Part shown: piece after piece, positions 1-9,471 of the stretch
Numbering within the stretch: the first letter of the stretch is position 1
Layout of the letters: each line of letters starts with the position of its first letter
Origin: Gammaproteobacteria bacterium 45_16_T64
GTDB lineage: Bacteria > Pseudomonadota > Gammaproteobacteria > Pseudomonadales > Ketobacteraceae
NCBI GenBank assembly: GCA_002162955.1
Contig: MABD01000009.1
Location: forward strand, 248,001-312,000
Direction of reading: 5' to 3'
DNA length: 64,000 nucleotides
The notes under the pieces: model-generated
The model's input: the letters and a program-made list of their open reading frames with translations, nothing else
Database searches by the model: none
What the model was told of the DNA's origin: nothing
Translations under genes and position numbers: made by a program

Positions 1-465
1 TTCAACCATCGTTAAAGCAAAGCGCAACTGCTCGTTTACCACCGGTACGACAGGTTGAGCCGTCGCTACACTAGGGTCATCTAACGGAGTAATTTTGATA
101 TCGGGAGTTTCGGGCGGCACATCAGATATTGATGGCAGCGCTGCACTTGGCGTTCGCGCCGCTTCCGTACTTGCAACAACACCCTCAACAGCCTTTTCAA
201 CAGCGCCTACGTTGCCGACTGTATTAACGACGTCGGTAATTGGCCTACCGTTTTGCAGGTCTGGCTTCGCCTCATTGGGTCGAGTAACAACCACATCGAT
301 AGCAGCGGGGACCGGGTCAACAAATACGTCGACTTCGGCCAATTCAGGGTAGACTTGCTCGGGTTCAAGGAAATGCGATGCCTTAGCGCCACCAATAGCG
401 GCCACGGGGGTGTATTGTACTAACCCCATAGCGCTTAGGTATGCTCGTCTTCGGGCTTCTAACAT
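1..465 (-). CDS. Hypothetical protein, C-terminus cut by window edge; possible HolD-like
   Basis: An open frame of 155 codons starts at ATG 465-463, only 8 bases after the leuA stop, and runs off the left edge without a stop. The N-terminus contains RRRAYLSAMG, then a long Pro/Val/Ala/Asp-rich low-complexity stretch (roughly residues 35-140), then a more ordered segment (LRFALTMVE) at the edge. The short Arg-rich start is reminiscent of proteobacterial proteins encoded before rimI that are thought to be counterparts of the DNA polymerase III psi subunit (HolD). That is a weak recollection, not a demonstrated match. A modest purine-rich stretch (cgag) precedes the ATG. It probably shares a transcript with leuA. 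Confidence 0.5.
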   Translation of the reverse strand, partial: MLEARRRAYLSAMGLVQYTPVAAIGGAKASHFLEPEQVYPELAEVDVFVDPVPAAIDVVVTRPNEAKPDLQNGRPITDVVNTVGNVGAVEKAVEGVVASTEAARTPSAALPSISDVPPETPDIKITPLDDPSVATAQPVVPVVNEQLRFALTMVE

Positions 466-473
466 TAAACTCG

Positions 474-2027
474 TTACACTCCACTTTTCTGCGGATGGTC
501 TTTTGAACCCGCATCACTCGCTAAATGGTTCAAAGCATCAAGGTACGCTTTTGCTGACGCAACAACAATATCTATATCGGCGCCGCGACCATTAATCACA
601 CGCCCACCACTTTCCAATCGAACTGTCACTTCTCCTTGAGAATCAGTGCCGCCGGTAATGGCATTTACCGAAAACAAAGCAAGCTCAGTACCGCTGTTAG
701 CAACTTTCTCAATGGCTTTAAAGGTTGCATCAACCGGACCTGCTCCTTCTGAGCTGGCCTTTTGCTCAACACCATCAACACTAATGTTGATATCACAATT
801 AGGCACATCTCCGGTGTTAGAACATACCGAAAGGGATACAAAGCTATAGCGCTCGCTGGCAACAAACTTTTTTGTATCGCTCACCAGCGCCTGCAAATCT
901 TCATCGAAGATTTCATGTTTCTTATCCGCCAACGACTTAAATCGCGCAAAGGCTTCGTTGAGTTCTTTTTCGGTATCAAACACAGTGCCAAGCTCTTCCA
1001 ATCGAGCGCGAAATGCCGAACGACCAGAGTGCTTCCCCATGACCATTTTGTTTGCATTCCAACCGACATCTTCCGCTCTCATGATTTCATAGGTTTCACG
1101 GTGCTTAATCACACCATCCTGATGAATACCCGACTCATGAGCAAATGCGTTTGCGCCAACGATCGCTTTGTTTGGCTGCACAGGAAAACCTGTCACACTA
1201 GACACTAGACGAGATGTCGATACGATTTCTTCCGTACGAATGTTTGTGTCAACATTAAAGAAATCTGGACGAGTTTTTATCGCCATAACCACTTCTTCTA
1301 ATGAGGCATTCCCTGCACGCTCACCCAAGCCATTAATGGTACATTCAACTTGGCGGGCACCATTCATTACTGCATCTAAGGAATTAGCAACCGCCAACCC
1401 TAAGTCATTATGGCAATGGACAGAAAAAATCGCTTTATCTGAGTTCGGGATTCGTTCGATCAGTTGACGGATAGTATTGCCATATTGAGAAGGAACAGCA
1501 TAACCTACCGTATCCGGTACGTTGATTGTAGTTGCACCAGCATCAATCACCGCTTCAACAATTCGGCACATAAAATCGATATCTGACCGCCCCGCATCTT
1601 CACAAGAGAACTCAACGTCAGCGACTTGATTTCTCGCCCGCTTAACCGACCTCACTGCATGCTCGATCACCTGCTCCGGTGTCATGCGAAGCTTATATTC
1701 CATATGAATAGGTGAGGTGGCGATAAAGGTATGGATACGACCAGAGTTTGCGTTTTTTAACGCTTCTGCCGCTCGGTCTATATCCGCATCCATAGCCCGA
1801 GACAAGCTACAGATTGTGCTGTCTTTAATAGTATTCGCTATCGCTTGTACGGATTCGAAATCCCCTTGGCTTGCAATAGCAAAACCAGCCTCGATGACAT
1901 CCACACGCATACGCTCTAAGGCTTTCGCTATTCGCAGCTTCTCATCCTGAGTCATGGATGCGCCTGGGCTTTGCTCTCCGTCCCTCAATGTGGTATCAAA
2001 AATGACTAATTGATCTCTTGCACTCAT
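474..2027 (-). CDS. leuA: 2-isopropylmalate synthase
   Basis: LeuA condenses acetyl-CoA with 2-oxoisovalerate to give 2-isopropylmalate, the first committed step of leucine synthesis in the cytoplasm. The 517-residue protein has the usual length of the bacterial long form. The N-terminal TIM barrel shows the signature [11 protein letters not shown] near residue 16, the metal-binding [13 protein letters not shown] and the glycine-rich NGLGERAGN. The C-terminal third (from about residue 390) is the LeuA dimer/regulatory domain responsible for leucine feedback inhibition in the family. The ATG at 2027 follows a purine-rich stretch (ggagacagt). The 131 bases upstream show no clear leucine-codon leader peptide. 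No other leu gene is nearby. Confidence 0.97.
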   Translation of the reverse strand: MSARDQLVIFDTTLRDGEQSPGASMTQDEKLRIAKALERMRVDVIEAGFAIASQGDFESVQAIANTIKDSTICSLSRAMDADIDRAAEALKNANSGRIHTFIATSPIHMEYKLRMTPEQVIEHAVRSVKRARNQVADVEFSCEDAGRSDIDFMCRIVEAVIDAGATTINVPDTVGYAVPSQYGNTIRQLIERIPNSDKAIFSVHCHNDLGLAVANSLDAVMNGARQVECTINGLGERAGNASLEEVVMAIKTRPDFFNVDTNIRTEEIVSTSRLVSSVTGFPVQPNKAIVGANAFAHESGIHQDGVIKHRETYEIMRAEDVGWNANKMVMGKHSGRSAFRARLEELGTVFDTEKELNEAFARFKSLADKKHEIFDEDLQALVSDTKKFVASERYSFVSLSVCSNTGDVPNCDINISVDGVEQKASSEGAGPVDATFKAIEKVANSGTELALFSVNAITGGTDSQGEVTVRLESGGRVINGRGADIDIVVASAKAYLDALNHLASDAGSKDHPQKSGV

Positions 2028-2158
2028 ACTGTCTCCAAGGCCTTACATGCTAATAACGCTTTGATAACCCTCTCAGCTTTTTGGTCTAATGGGGCACCTA
2101 CAATCGGGCCACTATAGCCATCTCGAGTGCCTTTGCCAAGGACTTCTCTCACACTGCG

Positions 2159-3394
2159 TTACACCACCAAATTTCCGTTGGCTCGAATAAATCTCAACGC
2201 TTCTTCTGCAACATCTTGGCCGTTTAATTCTTCCGCTAAAAGGAGGTTTCCCCCACCCGCAATATTGGCAATCACCTTGAAAGAATGCCTGCGCCAGGGA
2301 ATAAAACTTGAACCTCGATACCTTATCAATACTACGCTATGAACCTGCGAGATGGCGACACGTTTTTGATACACACTGACACCAAAGAGTGCTCGTTTTA
2401 TCGCAATTGCATCTCTGGCCACCCTGACATCCAACGACTGAGCTGGTACGTATATGCCAAATAATATAATAGGCACACTAATAAACAGCATGATCAAACC
2501 GGTGAAAGTGATTGGCAACCCAAGCATGCTTTCCCCCGCCACTTTGAGGAAAAAGAAGCTTGATATCAATAATGCTCCACCGCCAAGTATTAGCCCTGTA
2601 CCGAGCCATCGCTGGCGCCCTCGAGGGAAATACATGTGTAACAACCCCGGTACGGTTTCCGCCCGCATTTGCCCCATCAGTTTCTTGTGTACTTTTGCCG
2701 CCGCCGGCATACGGCCTTTGGATAAATCCAACGTCGTAGCCATGCATGTTGGATGAACAGGAATATCAAAAAGACGATCTAAATCATCACCATCACACTC
2801 AGCATGCAAATGTAATCGCCAATGATGGTAATTACCCGCGATGGCTTCTGATCTCGTTAACCCCTCCGGCACATCGAAACAAAATAAGACATCCAAGCCA
2901 TCGATACCACGACGCAACTCACCGGGGGCGGAATTTTGCCAAAGCATTCGTTCAGCTTGGCTGACTTTGTTATCAACCGCGCGTGTTTCATAGGTATAAA
3001 CACACACAAGGGACACATCATATCGTACGTTTGTCGGCGCTGTTTCAGGTAACCTAACCTTGCCAGCAACATGCCCACCGATAGAACCAGGGAATGGATT
3101 CAAAAATAGAGGCGTCGCACCAAATTTACGCCAGTGCAACCAACGCCATAGCGCTTTACATAACACAATAGCGCCAATCAGAGGGGCTAGCAGTACAAAC
3201 AAGACACCCCACTCTCCCTGTAAATATCGCTCCAGTAGCAATTCCCTTGCCGCCAGCAGAACTGGCCAAGTAACCATATTCCAGAACAAAGCCAGAACCC
3301 ACAAACCATACAATCCACTTTTTACATTGGAGAATATCGGACTTTGTGCATCCTCAATCTGACGCTTTTGTACAGAAACTGAAGCCGAACTCAT
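2159..3394 (-). CDS. DUF3592-like membrane protein
   Basis: A 411-residue protein of unknown function. Two hydrophobic helices lie near the N-terminus (about residues 30-55 and 65-85) and two more around residues 270-320. Between them is a soluble, beta-rich region of about 170 residues containing the segment WHWRKFGATPLFLNPFPGS, and a second soluble region forms the C-terminus. The arrangement of an N-terminal TM pair, a beta domain and a central TM pair resembles the DUF3592 group, whose role is unknown. It is on the same strand as leuA, 131 bases upstream, so they could share a transcript, but a functional link is not evident. Confidence 0.7.
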   Translation of the reverse strand: MSSASVSVQKRQIEDAQSPIFSNVKSGLYGLWVLALFWNMVTWPVLLAARELLLERYLQGEWGVLFVLLAPLIGAIVLCKALWRWLHWRKFGATPLFLNPFPGSIGGHVAGKVRLPETAPTNVRYDVSLVCVYTYETRAVDNKVSQAERMLWQNSAPGELRRGIDGLDVLFCFDVPEGLTRSEAIAGNYHHWRLHLHAECDGDDLDRLFDIPVHPTCMATTLDLSKGRMPAAAKVHKKLMGQMRAETVPGLLHMYFPRGRQRWLGTGLILGGGALLISSFFFLKVAGESMLGLPITFTGLIMLFISVPIILFGIYVPAQSLDVRVARDAIAIKRALFGVSVYQKRVAISQVHSVVLIRYRGSSFIPWRRHSFKVIANIAGGGNLLLAEELNGQDVAEEALRFIRANGNLVV

Positions 3395-3495
3395 AGAAGG
3401 GTAACCTTATCAAGATATGCCCTGAATCACTGGTCTATTATTTTCTACCTAGCTTAGTTGATATTGGCTAACAGAGATAGTCCATGTACTTGACC

Positions 3496-3532
3496 CACAA
3501 AAAAGCCCCGCTATTAGCGAGGCTTTTTTGTG
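3496..3532 (-). terminator. Rho-independent terminator after groEL
   Basis: The strongly palindromic segment pairs CACAAAAAAGCC with GGCTTTTTTGTG around a GC-rich core, with a U-run on either strand, so it can work in both directions. It lies 40 bases past the groEL stop. An additional perfect 8-bp inverted repeat (GATCTAGC/GCTAGATC, loop ATTA) sits at 3532-3551, between this terminator and the groEL stop. Confidence 0.85.
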
Positions 3533-3571
3533 ATCTAGCATTAGCTAGATCGGAAAAGGGTCAAGACTGGC

Positions 3572-5275
<1,704 letters not shown>

Positions 5276-5285
5276 CTAGTAGCGC

Positions 5286-5576
5286 TTAGCTTTCTAGAAC
5301 ACCGAAAATTTCGCTTTCACTCATGATCAACAGCTCTTCACCGTCAATTTTTACTGTGCTACCAGAGTACTGACCGAAAAGTACTCTATCGCCAGCTTTC
5401 ACATCTAATGGGCGCACTTCACCGGCTTCGGTTACTTTTCCAGCACCAACCGCCAGCACTTCACCTTGAGAAGGCTTTTCTGTCGCTGAACCAGGCAATA
5501 CGATACCGCCTGCAGACTTTGTTTCTTCTTCCTGGCGACGAACAACCACACGGTCGTGTAAAGGACGAATATTCAT
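5286..5576 (-). CDS. groES: Co-chaperonin GroES (Hsp10)
   Basis: GroES caps the GroEL cavity. The 96-residue protein starts [18 protein letters not shown] and contains the mobile loop around [12 protein letters not shown] and the conserved [12 protein letters not shown] chose the ATG at 5576 because GGGAG lies just upstream and because family members begin exactly here. An upstream in-frame start (5594) would add six unconserved residues and is less likely. It is the first gene of groES-groEL. A CIRCE operator lies 34 bases before the start and a sigma-32 promoter about 140 bases before it. Confidence 0.98.
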   Translation of the reverse strand: MNIRPLHDRVVVRRQEEETKSAGGIVLPGSATEKPSQGEVLAVGAGKVTEAGEVRPLDVKAGDRVLFGQYSGSTVKIDGEELLIMSESEIFGVLES

Positions 5577-5610
5577 TGTTTTGTAATCTCCCACTGGGTG
5601 TTTTTGGTCT

Positions 5611-5637
5611 CTAGCACTCTGTCATGCAGAGTGCCAA
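5611..5637. promoter_or_regulatory. CIRCE operator (HrcA binding site) upstream of groES
   Basis: The plus strand reads CTAGCACTC, nine bases, then GAGTGCCAA. The CIRCE consensus is TTAGCACTC-N9-GAGTGCTAA, so each half differs at one position and the spacer is exactly nine. It lies in the predicted 5' untranslated region of groES, as expected for repression by HrcA. hrcA itself is not in this window. Confidence 0.9.
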
Positions 5638-5714
5638 TAATAAGGAGCCTTCCTTCTTAGTGAAAATACTCGATAAACCGGGAATTTACTTAGGAAGGTC
5701 GAAGCTGAAATCAG

Positions 5715-5743
5715 TTATGGGGGGGTAGCATAAGGTTTTCAAG
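5715..5743 (-). promoter_or_regulatory. Sigma-32 (RpoH) heat-shock promoter for groESL
   Basis: On the minus strand CTTGAAA (5743-5737) is followed after 14 bases by CCCCATAA (5722-5715). The RpoH consensus is CTTGAAA, 11-16 bases, CCCCATNT. The predicted start of transcription, near 5708, is about 130 bases before groES and upstream of the CIRCE element. Confidence 0.85.
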
Positions 5744-5747
5744 GCTG

Positions 5748-5790
5748 AGAGGTAAGATTTTTCACAAAAAGCTGAAAAAAGCTTACCTCT
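5748..5790 (-). terminator. Hairpin between fxsA and the groESL promoter
   Basis: AGAGGTAAG (5748-5756) is repeated inverted as CTTACCTCT (5782-5790). The intervening loop contains a smaller AAGCT/AGCTT hairpin with T-runs in the minus-strand direction. It begins just past the fxsA stop, so termination of fxsA before the groES promoter is the simplest role. The long loop makes it a weak classical terminator. Confidence 0.45.
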
Positions 5791-5807
5791 TATATGGAAT
5801 TGAAGAA

Positions 5808-6347
5808 CTAGTCATCTTTCCTAACAACTTCACCTTCAATAATATCCCCACTCGAAACCCGCTCAGAAGAGCGAGGCACATCATTCATAAAAGGTGGGGG
5901 GGAACCAAAACCAGGGGGAGTCTGTCCACTCGTCTGCTGATATACCCATACATTACCGTTAGCCGACCCTTTTTGAGCCATCGCCTCCATCATTCCTCGG
6001 CCAATAGCCCAACGCGCCAGCCCCTGACGAGTCATCGGCAACAGGAACATAAAACCCACCGCATCGGTGATAAATCCAGGGGTTATGAGTAACGCTCCGC
6101 CAATCAACAGCAAAACCCCTTCAATCATTTCAGCCCCAGGCATTTCGCCTTTTTGCAGCTTTTTATTGATGCGCATCCAGGTATCAAAGCCTTGATGTCG
6201 CAGCAATGCAGACCCCAGCATGGCGGTAGAGACGACGCCGAGTATGGTCCACCCCCATCCAATCAAATCACTCACCTGGGAGAGCACGACCACCTCAGTG
6301 AGCGCGAAGACAAAAATCGTCAAAAAAATGTGTCGAAACAAGAACAT
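5808..6347 (-). CDS. fxsA: FxsA-family inner-membrane protein
   Basis: FxsA is a small cytoplasmic-membrane protein whose overproduction in E. coli relieves F-plasmid exclusion of phage T7; its normal role is unknown. The 179-residue protein has hydrophobic segments near residues 5-25, 28-48 and 75-105, with the family stretch GWGWTILGVVSTAMLGSALL and GGALLITPGFITDAVGF. The C-terminal 55 residues are polar and proline-rich (QTPPGFGSPPPF), as in relatives. Its place directly upstream of groES on the same strand is a common arrangement in gammaproteobacteria and supports the assignment. Confidence 0.9.
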   Translation of the reverse strand: MFLFRHIFLTIFVFALTEVVVLSQVSDLIGWGWTILGVVSTAMLGSALLRHQGFDTWMRINKKLQKGEMPGAEMIEGVLLLIGGALLITPGFITDAVGFMFLLPMTRQGLARWAIGRGMMEAMAQKGSANGNVWVYQQTSGQTPPGFGSPPPFMNDVPRSSERVSSGDIIEGEVVRKDD

Positions 6348-6519
6348 GGCTACGCCTATATTTTGACCCTACAACGAGTCATTTAATGAATCCGAATAAT
6401 CACAATATATGGTCAATTGACTGAATTTCAAGTCAACTACACATTATTAGAGTACTGCTACACTTTGTAGATATCACTATATAGACGCCACAACTCGCGA
6501 AAGATTGCAGGTAATTTAT

Positions 6520-7659
6520 ATGATCCCCCACACCGCTGACAAAAAAGTGTTGATTGTTGACGATGATGAAATGTTTCGAGAGCTTCTCTCTGGCATCCTA
6601 GACCCCCACTTCGACGTATGCACCAGCCATTCTGGGGATGAATGCATCGAGCTCCTTCATCAACAAACGGCCGATCTAATCCTACTTGATATTGAAATGC
6701 CGTCCCTTACGGGCTTTGAGACTTGCAAACACATACGCAATTTGCCTGAGAATAAGCACACCCCTATTGTCTTTATCTCCGCCAATAATAGCCTAGAAGA
6801 AAAATTGGAAGCCTATCACTCTGGTGGGACCGATTTTATGACGAAGCCTATAGTGGGCGGAGTGCTTGTCTCCAAAATACGTGCGCACCTTGAGTCACGC
6901 ACACGAGAAATTGATGCCGCCAACTCGGCGAAAGACGCGATGCAGACCGCCATGAATGCCATGCGTGAGCATGCGGAAACCGGCATCATTCTATCTTTTA
7001 TGAATGACAGCACCTCAATCTCCGATTACGATTTTTTAGCAAAACGGTTATTCCAAACCTGCGAGCAACTCGGCATTGTCGCTAGCATCAATATCGTCGC
7101 ATCCTCTGGTGTCATTAGTATTGATCACACAGGATTACAACGGCCTTTAGAAGCGGCACTCTTAGAGCATGCCCAGCATCTTGGGCGTATTGTCGACTTT
7201 GGCAATCGGTGTATTTTTAATGCTGAATATATCTCGCTTCTGGCCAAAAACATGCCTATAGATGACCCTGTGCGATACGGGCAGTTAAAAGATTCGTTAG
7301 CGCGCCTCATTGAATCTGCTGACGCGAGAGTGGCAGCCATACAAACCGCGACCAACCTAGAAGCGGCTTACCAAAATGATATTCATTCTACGTTAAAGTC
7401 CACTGTTCACTCTCTACTAAAAATTAGGCAAATTGTGAAATCTCAGGAATCAACGGCATTGGATTCAATGGATGTAACTCTTGCCAAAATGAACGAATCT
7501 CTTGCTTCTCTAGCATTGACTGAAAATCAAGAACAACAATTATACGGCATAATCCAAGAAGGCACAGACCGGCTCATGCAAGTGTATTCGCAATCAAGCC
7601 AAATTGATGAACAATTCAAGGGCATCATCCACTCATTCGACCATCTAAAACCCCACTAG
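6520..7659 (+). CDS. Response regulator with receiver plus uncharacterised C-terminal domain
   Basis: A 379-residue protein. Residues 8-125 form a CheY-like receiver with acidic cluster DDD (14-16), phosphoacceptor D57 in LLDIEMPS and K109 in FMTKP. A linker helix follows, then a domain at about 150-275 and a helical tail (280-379). The middle domain is not a DNA-binding, GGDEF, EAL or HD-GYP domain. It aligns by eye with residues 139-273 of the histidine kinase at 20855-22423: both have GR-VD---R-I-N followed by A-NMP, KD-L and ARV-AI. The ATG at 6520 has AGGT upstream; an in-frame TTG at 6505 is less likely. Output is unknown; protein-protein signalling is my inference. Confidence 0.85.
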   Translation: MIPHTADKKVLIVDDDEMFRELLSGILDPHFDVCTSHSGDECIELLHQQTADLILLDIEMPSLTGFETCKHIRNLPENKHTPIVFISANNSLEEKLEAYHSGGTDFMTKPIVGGVLVSKIRAHLESRTREIDAANSAKDAMQTAMNAMREHAETGIILSFMNDSTSISDYDFLAKRLFQTCEQLGIVASINIVASSGVISIDHTGLQRPLEAALLEHAQHLGRIVDFGNRCIFNAEYISLLAKNMPIDDPVRYGQLKDSLARLIESADARVAAIQTATNLEAAYQNDIHSTLKSTVHSLLKIRQIVKSQESTALDSMDVTLAKMNESLASLALTENQEQQLYGIIQEGTDRLMQVYSQSSQIDEQFKGIIHSFDHLKPH

Positions 7660-8120
7660 ATAATTACCGACGGGGACAACCAACGGGCTTGGCCAAAACC
7701 TCCCACCCACCGAATATGGCTGGGCATCACTCTAAAAAATCGAAAATCCAATACGGTATGATAGCCCTCTGCATGAGGAAATCGCTGATAATATACTGCC
7801 GCGATGGCATCAACTCCCTCCTCTACAAGCACTGCCTCCCCTAGAATAGTTAAACGCGCATCTTGTTGCGCATCCTCAGCTTGCTGCTCCATAACAAGAA
7901 AGGAGATGTTTCCATGACTGAGTATGTTTTGTGTATGCTGTGCCAATCGACTGATTAGGATTATCGGATACCCTTGTTCATCCAGAATAAACGGTACCAT
8001 TGAACCAAAGGGGTAGTCAGGGTATTTTTTTGAAAAGGTCGACAATACTGCTTTGTTTTCTTCCGCCAGTACGCGTTTTGCCTCTACACCTACTTGCTCT
8101 ATCGAACTACCTTCCGTCAC
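7656..8120 (-). CDS. HugZ/pyridoxamine 5'-phosphate oxidase-like protein
   Basis: A 154-residue protein of the FMN-binding split-barrel superfamily. The pattern is typical: AVLSTFSKKYPDYPFGSMVPF (residues about 24-44), ILISRLAQHTQNI, then the acidic segment and RLTILGEAVLVEE. HugZ-type relatives bind haem or flavin and are linked with haem use or stress. Whether this copy binds haem cannot be decided from sequence; the C-terminal extension of canonical HugZ (about 240 residues) is absent, so this is the short form. Its stop overlaps the stop of the convergent response-regulator gene by four bases. Confidence 0.8.
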   Translation of the reverse strand: MTEGSSIEQVGVEAKRVLAEENKAVLSTFSKKYPDYPFGSMVPFILDEQGYPIILISRLAQHTQNILSHGNISFLVMEQQAEDAQQDARLTILGEAVLVEEGVDAIAAVYYQRFPHAEGYHTVLDFRFFRVMPSHIRWVGGFGQARWLSPSVII

Positions 8121-8303
8121 GTTTATACCCTTACTCTATTTACGGTGGTTATATTCTTTGCCAAATACCCCCTGATATCAACATCCAGAGCATCGATCGC
8201 TTACAAATACACGTTATTGAAAAAGGGAGTGACTAGCAATATCGTGCTAGCCACGTAATAATGCTGCCAACTCACCAGTCACGTAAACATCGAGGTCCAC
8301 CCA

Positions 8304-9065
8304 ATGGATTTACAAGATAAAGTTATTGTTATCACCGGTTCCGGTCGCGGCCTAGGCCGAGGCATGGCAACCGCATTTGCCTCCAAAGGCGCTAAAATTG
8401 CCGTTGTTGATCTGAATGAAGACGACATCGCAACCACTGTTCAGCTATGTAAGGACGCAGGTAGTGATGCTAAAGGGTATGCCGTCAATGTGGCTAAAGA
8501 AGAAGATGTTGAAGGACTCTTTAACAACGTTGCCGCTGATTTTGGTCGACTAGACGGACTCATCAATAACGCAGGTATCACCCGTGATGGCCTGCTAGTC
8601 AAAGCGAAAGATGGTAAAATCGAAAAGAAAATGACCCTACAACAGTGGCAATCGGTAATTGATGTCAATCTCACTGGTGTGTTCTTGTGTGGTAGAGAAG
8701 CTGCCTCAAAAATGATCGAATTGGGGGTGGAAGAAGGTGTCATTATCAATATTTCAAGCATCGCCCGATCCGGCAGCTTTGGACAAACCAACTATGCCGC
8801 AGCCAAAGCTGGCGTGGCCGTTATGGTTGAAACCTGGGCCAAAGAACTCGCCCGCTATAACATTCGAACCGGTGCTGTAGCCCCAGGCACTATCAATACC
8901 GACATGATTGCGGCGATGAAGCCAGAAGCGCGCGATCGACTTATAGCCGCCGTTCCGCTCAAACGCATTGGAGAGCCGGATCACATAGCTAAAACGGCGA
9001 TGTTTATTTTCGAAAATGACTATTTCACAGGCCGTGTTATCGAGACTGATGGTGGTTTACGCTAG
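8304..9065 (+). CDS. SDR-family oxidoreductase (FabG-like)
   Basis: A 253-residue short-chain dehydrogenase/reductase. The cofactor motif TGSGRGLG (residues 12-19), NNAG, the catalytic Ser in NISSIARSG and the YAAAK pair are all present, so it should be active with NAD(P)H. It resembles beta-ketoacyl-ACP reductase-like enzymes, but no acyl carrier protein or fatty-acid genes adjoin it and the substrate is unknown. The insertion DGLLVKAKDGKIEKKM is slightly longer than in FabG. The ATG has GAGG nine bases upstream. Confidence 0.88.
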   Translation: MDLQDKVIVITGSGRGLGRGMATAFASKGAKIAVVDLNEDDIATTVQLCKDAGSDAKGYAVNVAKEEDVEGLFNNVAADFGRLDGLINNAGITRDGLLVKAKDGKIEKKMTLQQWQSVIDVNLTGVFLCGREAASKMIELGVEEGVIINISSIARSGSFGQTNYAAAKAGVAVMVETWAKELARYNIRTGAVAPGTINTDMIAAMKPEARDRLIAAVPLKRIGEPDHIAKTAMFIFENDYFTGRVIETDGGLR

Positions 9066-9080
9066 ATCTAGCGTTCCAGG

Positions 9081-9113
9081 TGGGTTAACGTGTTTTGACA
9101 ATTTGTTAACCCA
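9081..9113. repeat. 9-bp inverted repeat before the atl gene
   Basis: TGGGTTAAC (9081-9089) and GTTAACCCA (9105-9113) are perfect inverted copies separated by 15 bases that include TTGACA (9095-9100). There is no U-run, so an operator or a mild hairpin is as likely as a terminator for the SDR gene. Confidence 0.5.
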
Positions 9114-9143
9114 TCGACCTTTCGCACAATATAACCGCTATCT

Positions 9144-9461
9144 ATGCCTACCTCAGCTGAATCCAACCAACAAAAAATCCTGCAGGCTGTCGCCGCAATA
9201 CCCAAGGGCTTCGTCTGTACCTATGGCAAAGTGGCAGATTTAGCAGGCCTACCACGACACGCAAGGTTAGTGGGCAACGTTCTCAAGAAACTCCCTACGG
9301 GATCCACGATTCCCTGGCACCGAGTCCTCAATAGCCAAGGTAAGCTTTCTTTCCCCGAAGGGTCAGAACCTTGGCTTAAGCAAAAGGAGCGGTTAGAAAA
9401 CGAAGAGGTCGCGTTTATCAATGGCAAAATCAACTTAAACACTTACCTATGGAAGCCCTAA
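9144..9461 (+). CDS. atl: Alkyltransferase-like protein (MGMT family)
   Basis: The 105-residue protein corresponds to the DNA-binding C-terminal domain of O6-alkylguanine-DNA alkyltransferases: GFVCTYGKVADLAGLPRHARLVG carries the helix-turn-helix with its Arg finger, and GSTIPWHRVLNSQGKLSFP is the active-site region. The usual nucleophile Cys in PCHRV is Trp here (PWHRV). That is the hallmark of ATL proteins, which bind O6-alkylguanine without repairing it and hand it to nucleotide excision repair. The stop lies 10 bases from the convergent ampG stop. The assignment is firm from the motif; the gene symbol is a family label. Confidence 0.93.
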   Translation: MPTSAESNQQKILQAVAAIPKGFVCTYGKVADLAGLPRHARLVGNVLKKLPTGSTIPWHRVLNSQGKLSFPEGSEPWLKQKERLENEEVAFINGKINLNTYLWKP

Positions 9462-9471
9462 TCCGTTACAT

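Noticed and set aside
95-352. Plus-strand open frame opposite the left-edge gene
   Set aside because: Ser/Thr/Ala-rich translation typical of the complement of a Val/Pro/Ala-rich coding region, without a ribosome site; the minus-strand frame joins leuA properly.
762-1208. 148-codon plus-strand open frame inside leuA
   Set aside because: Complement of a conserved gene; no ribosome site and no recognisable protein pattern.
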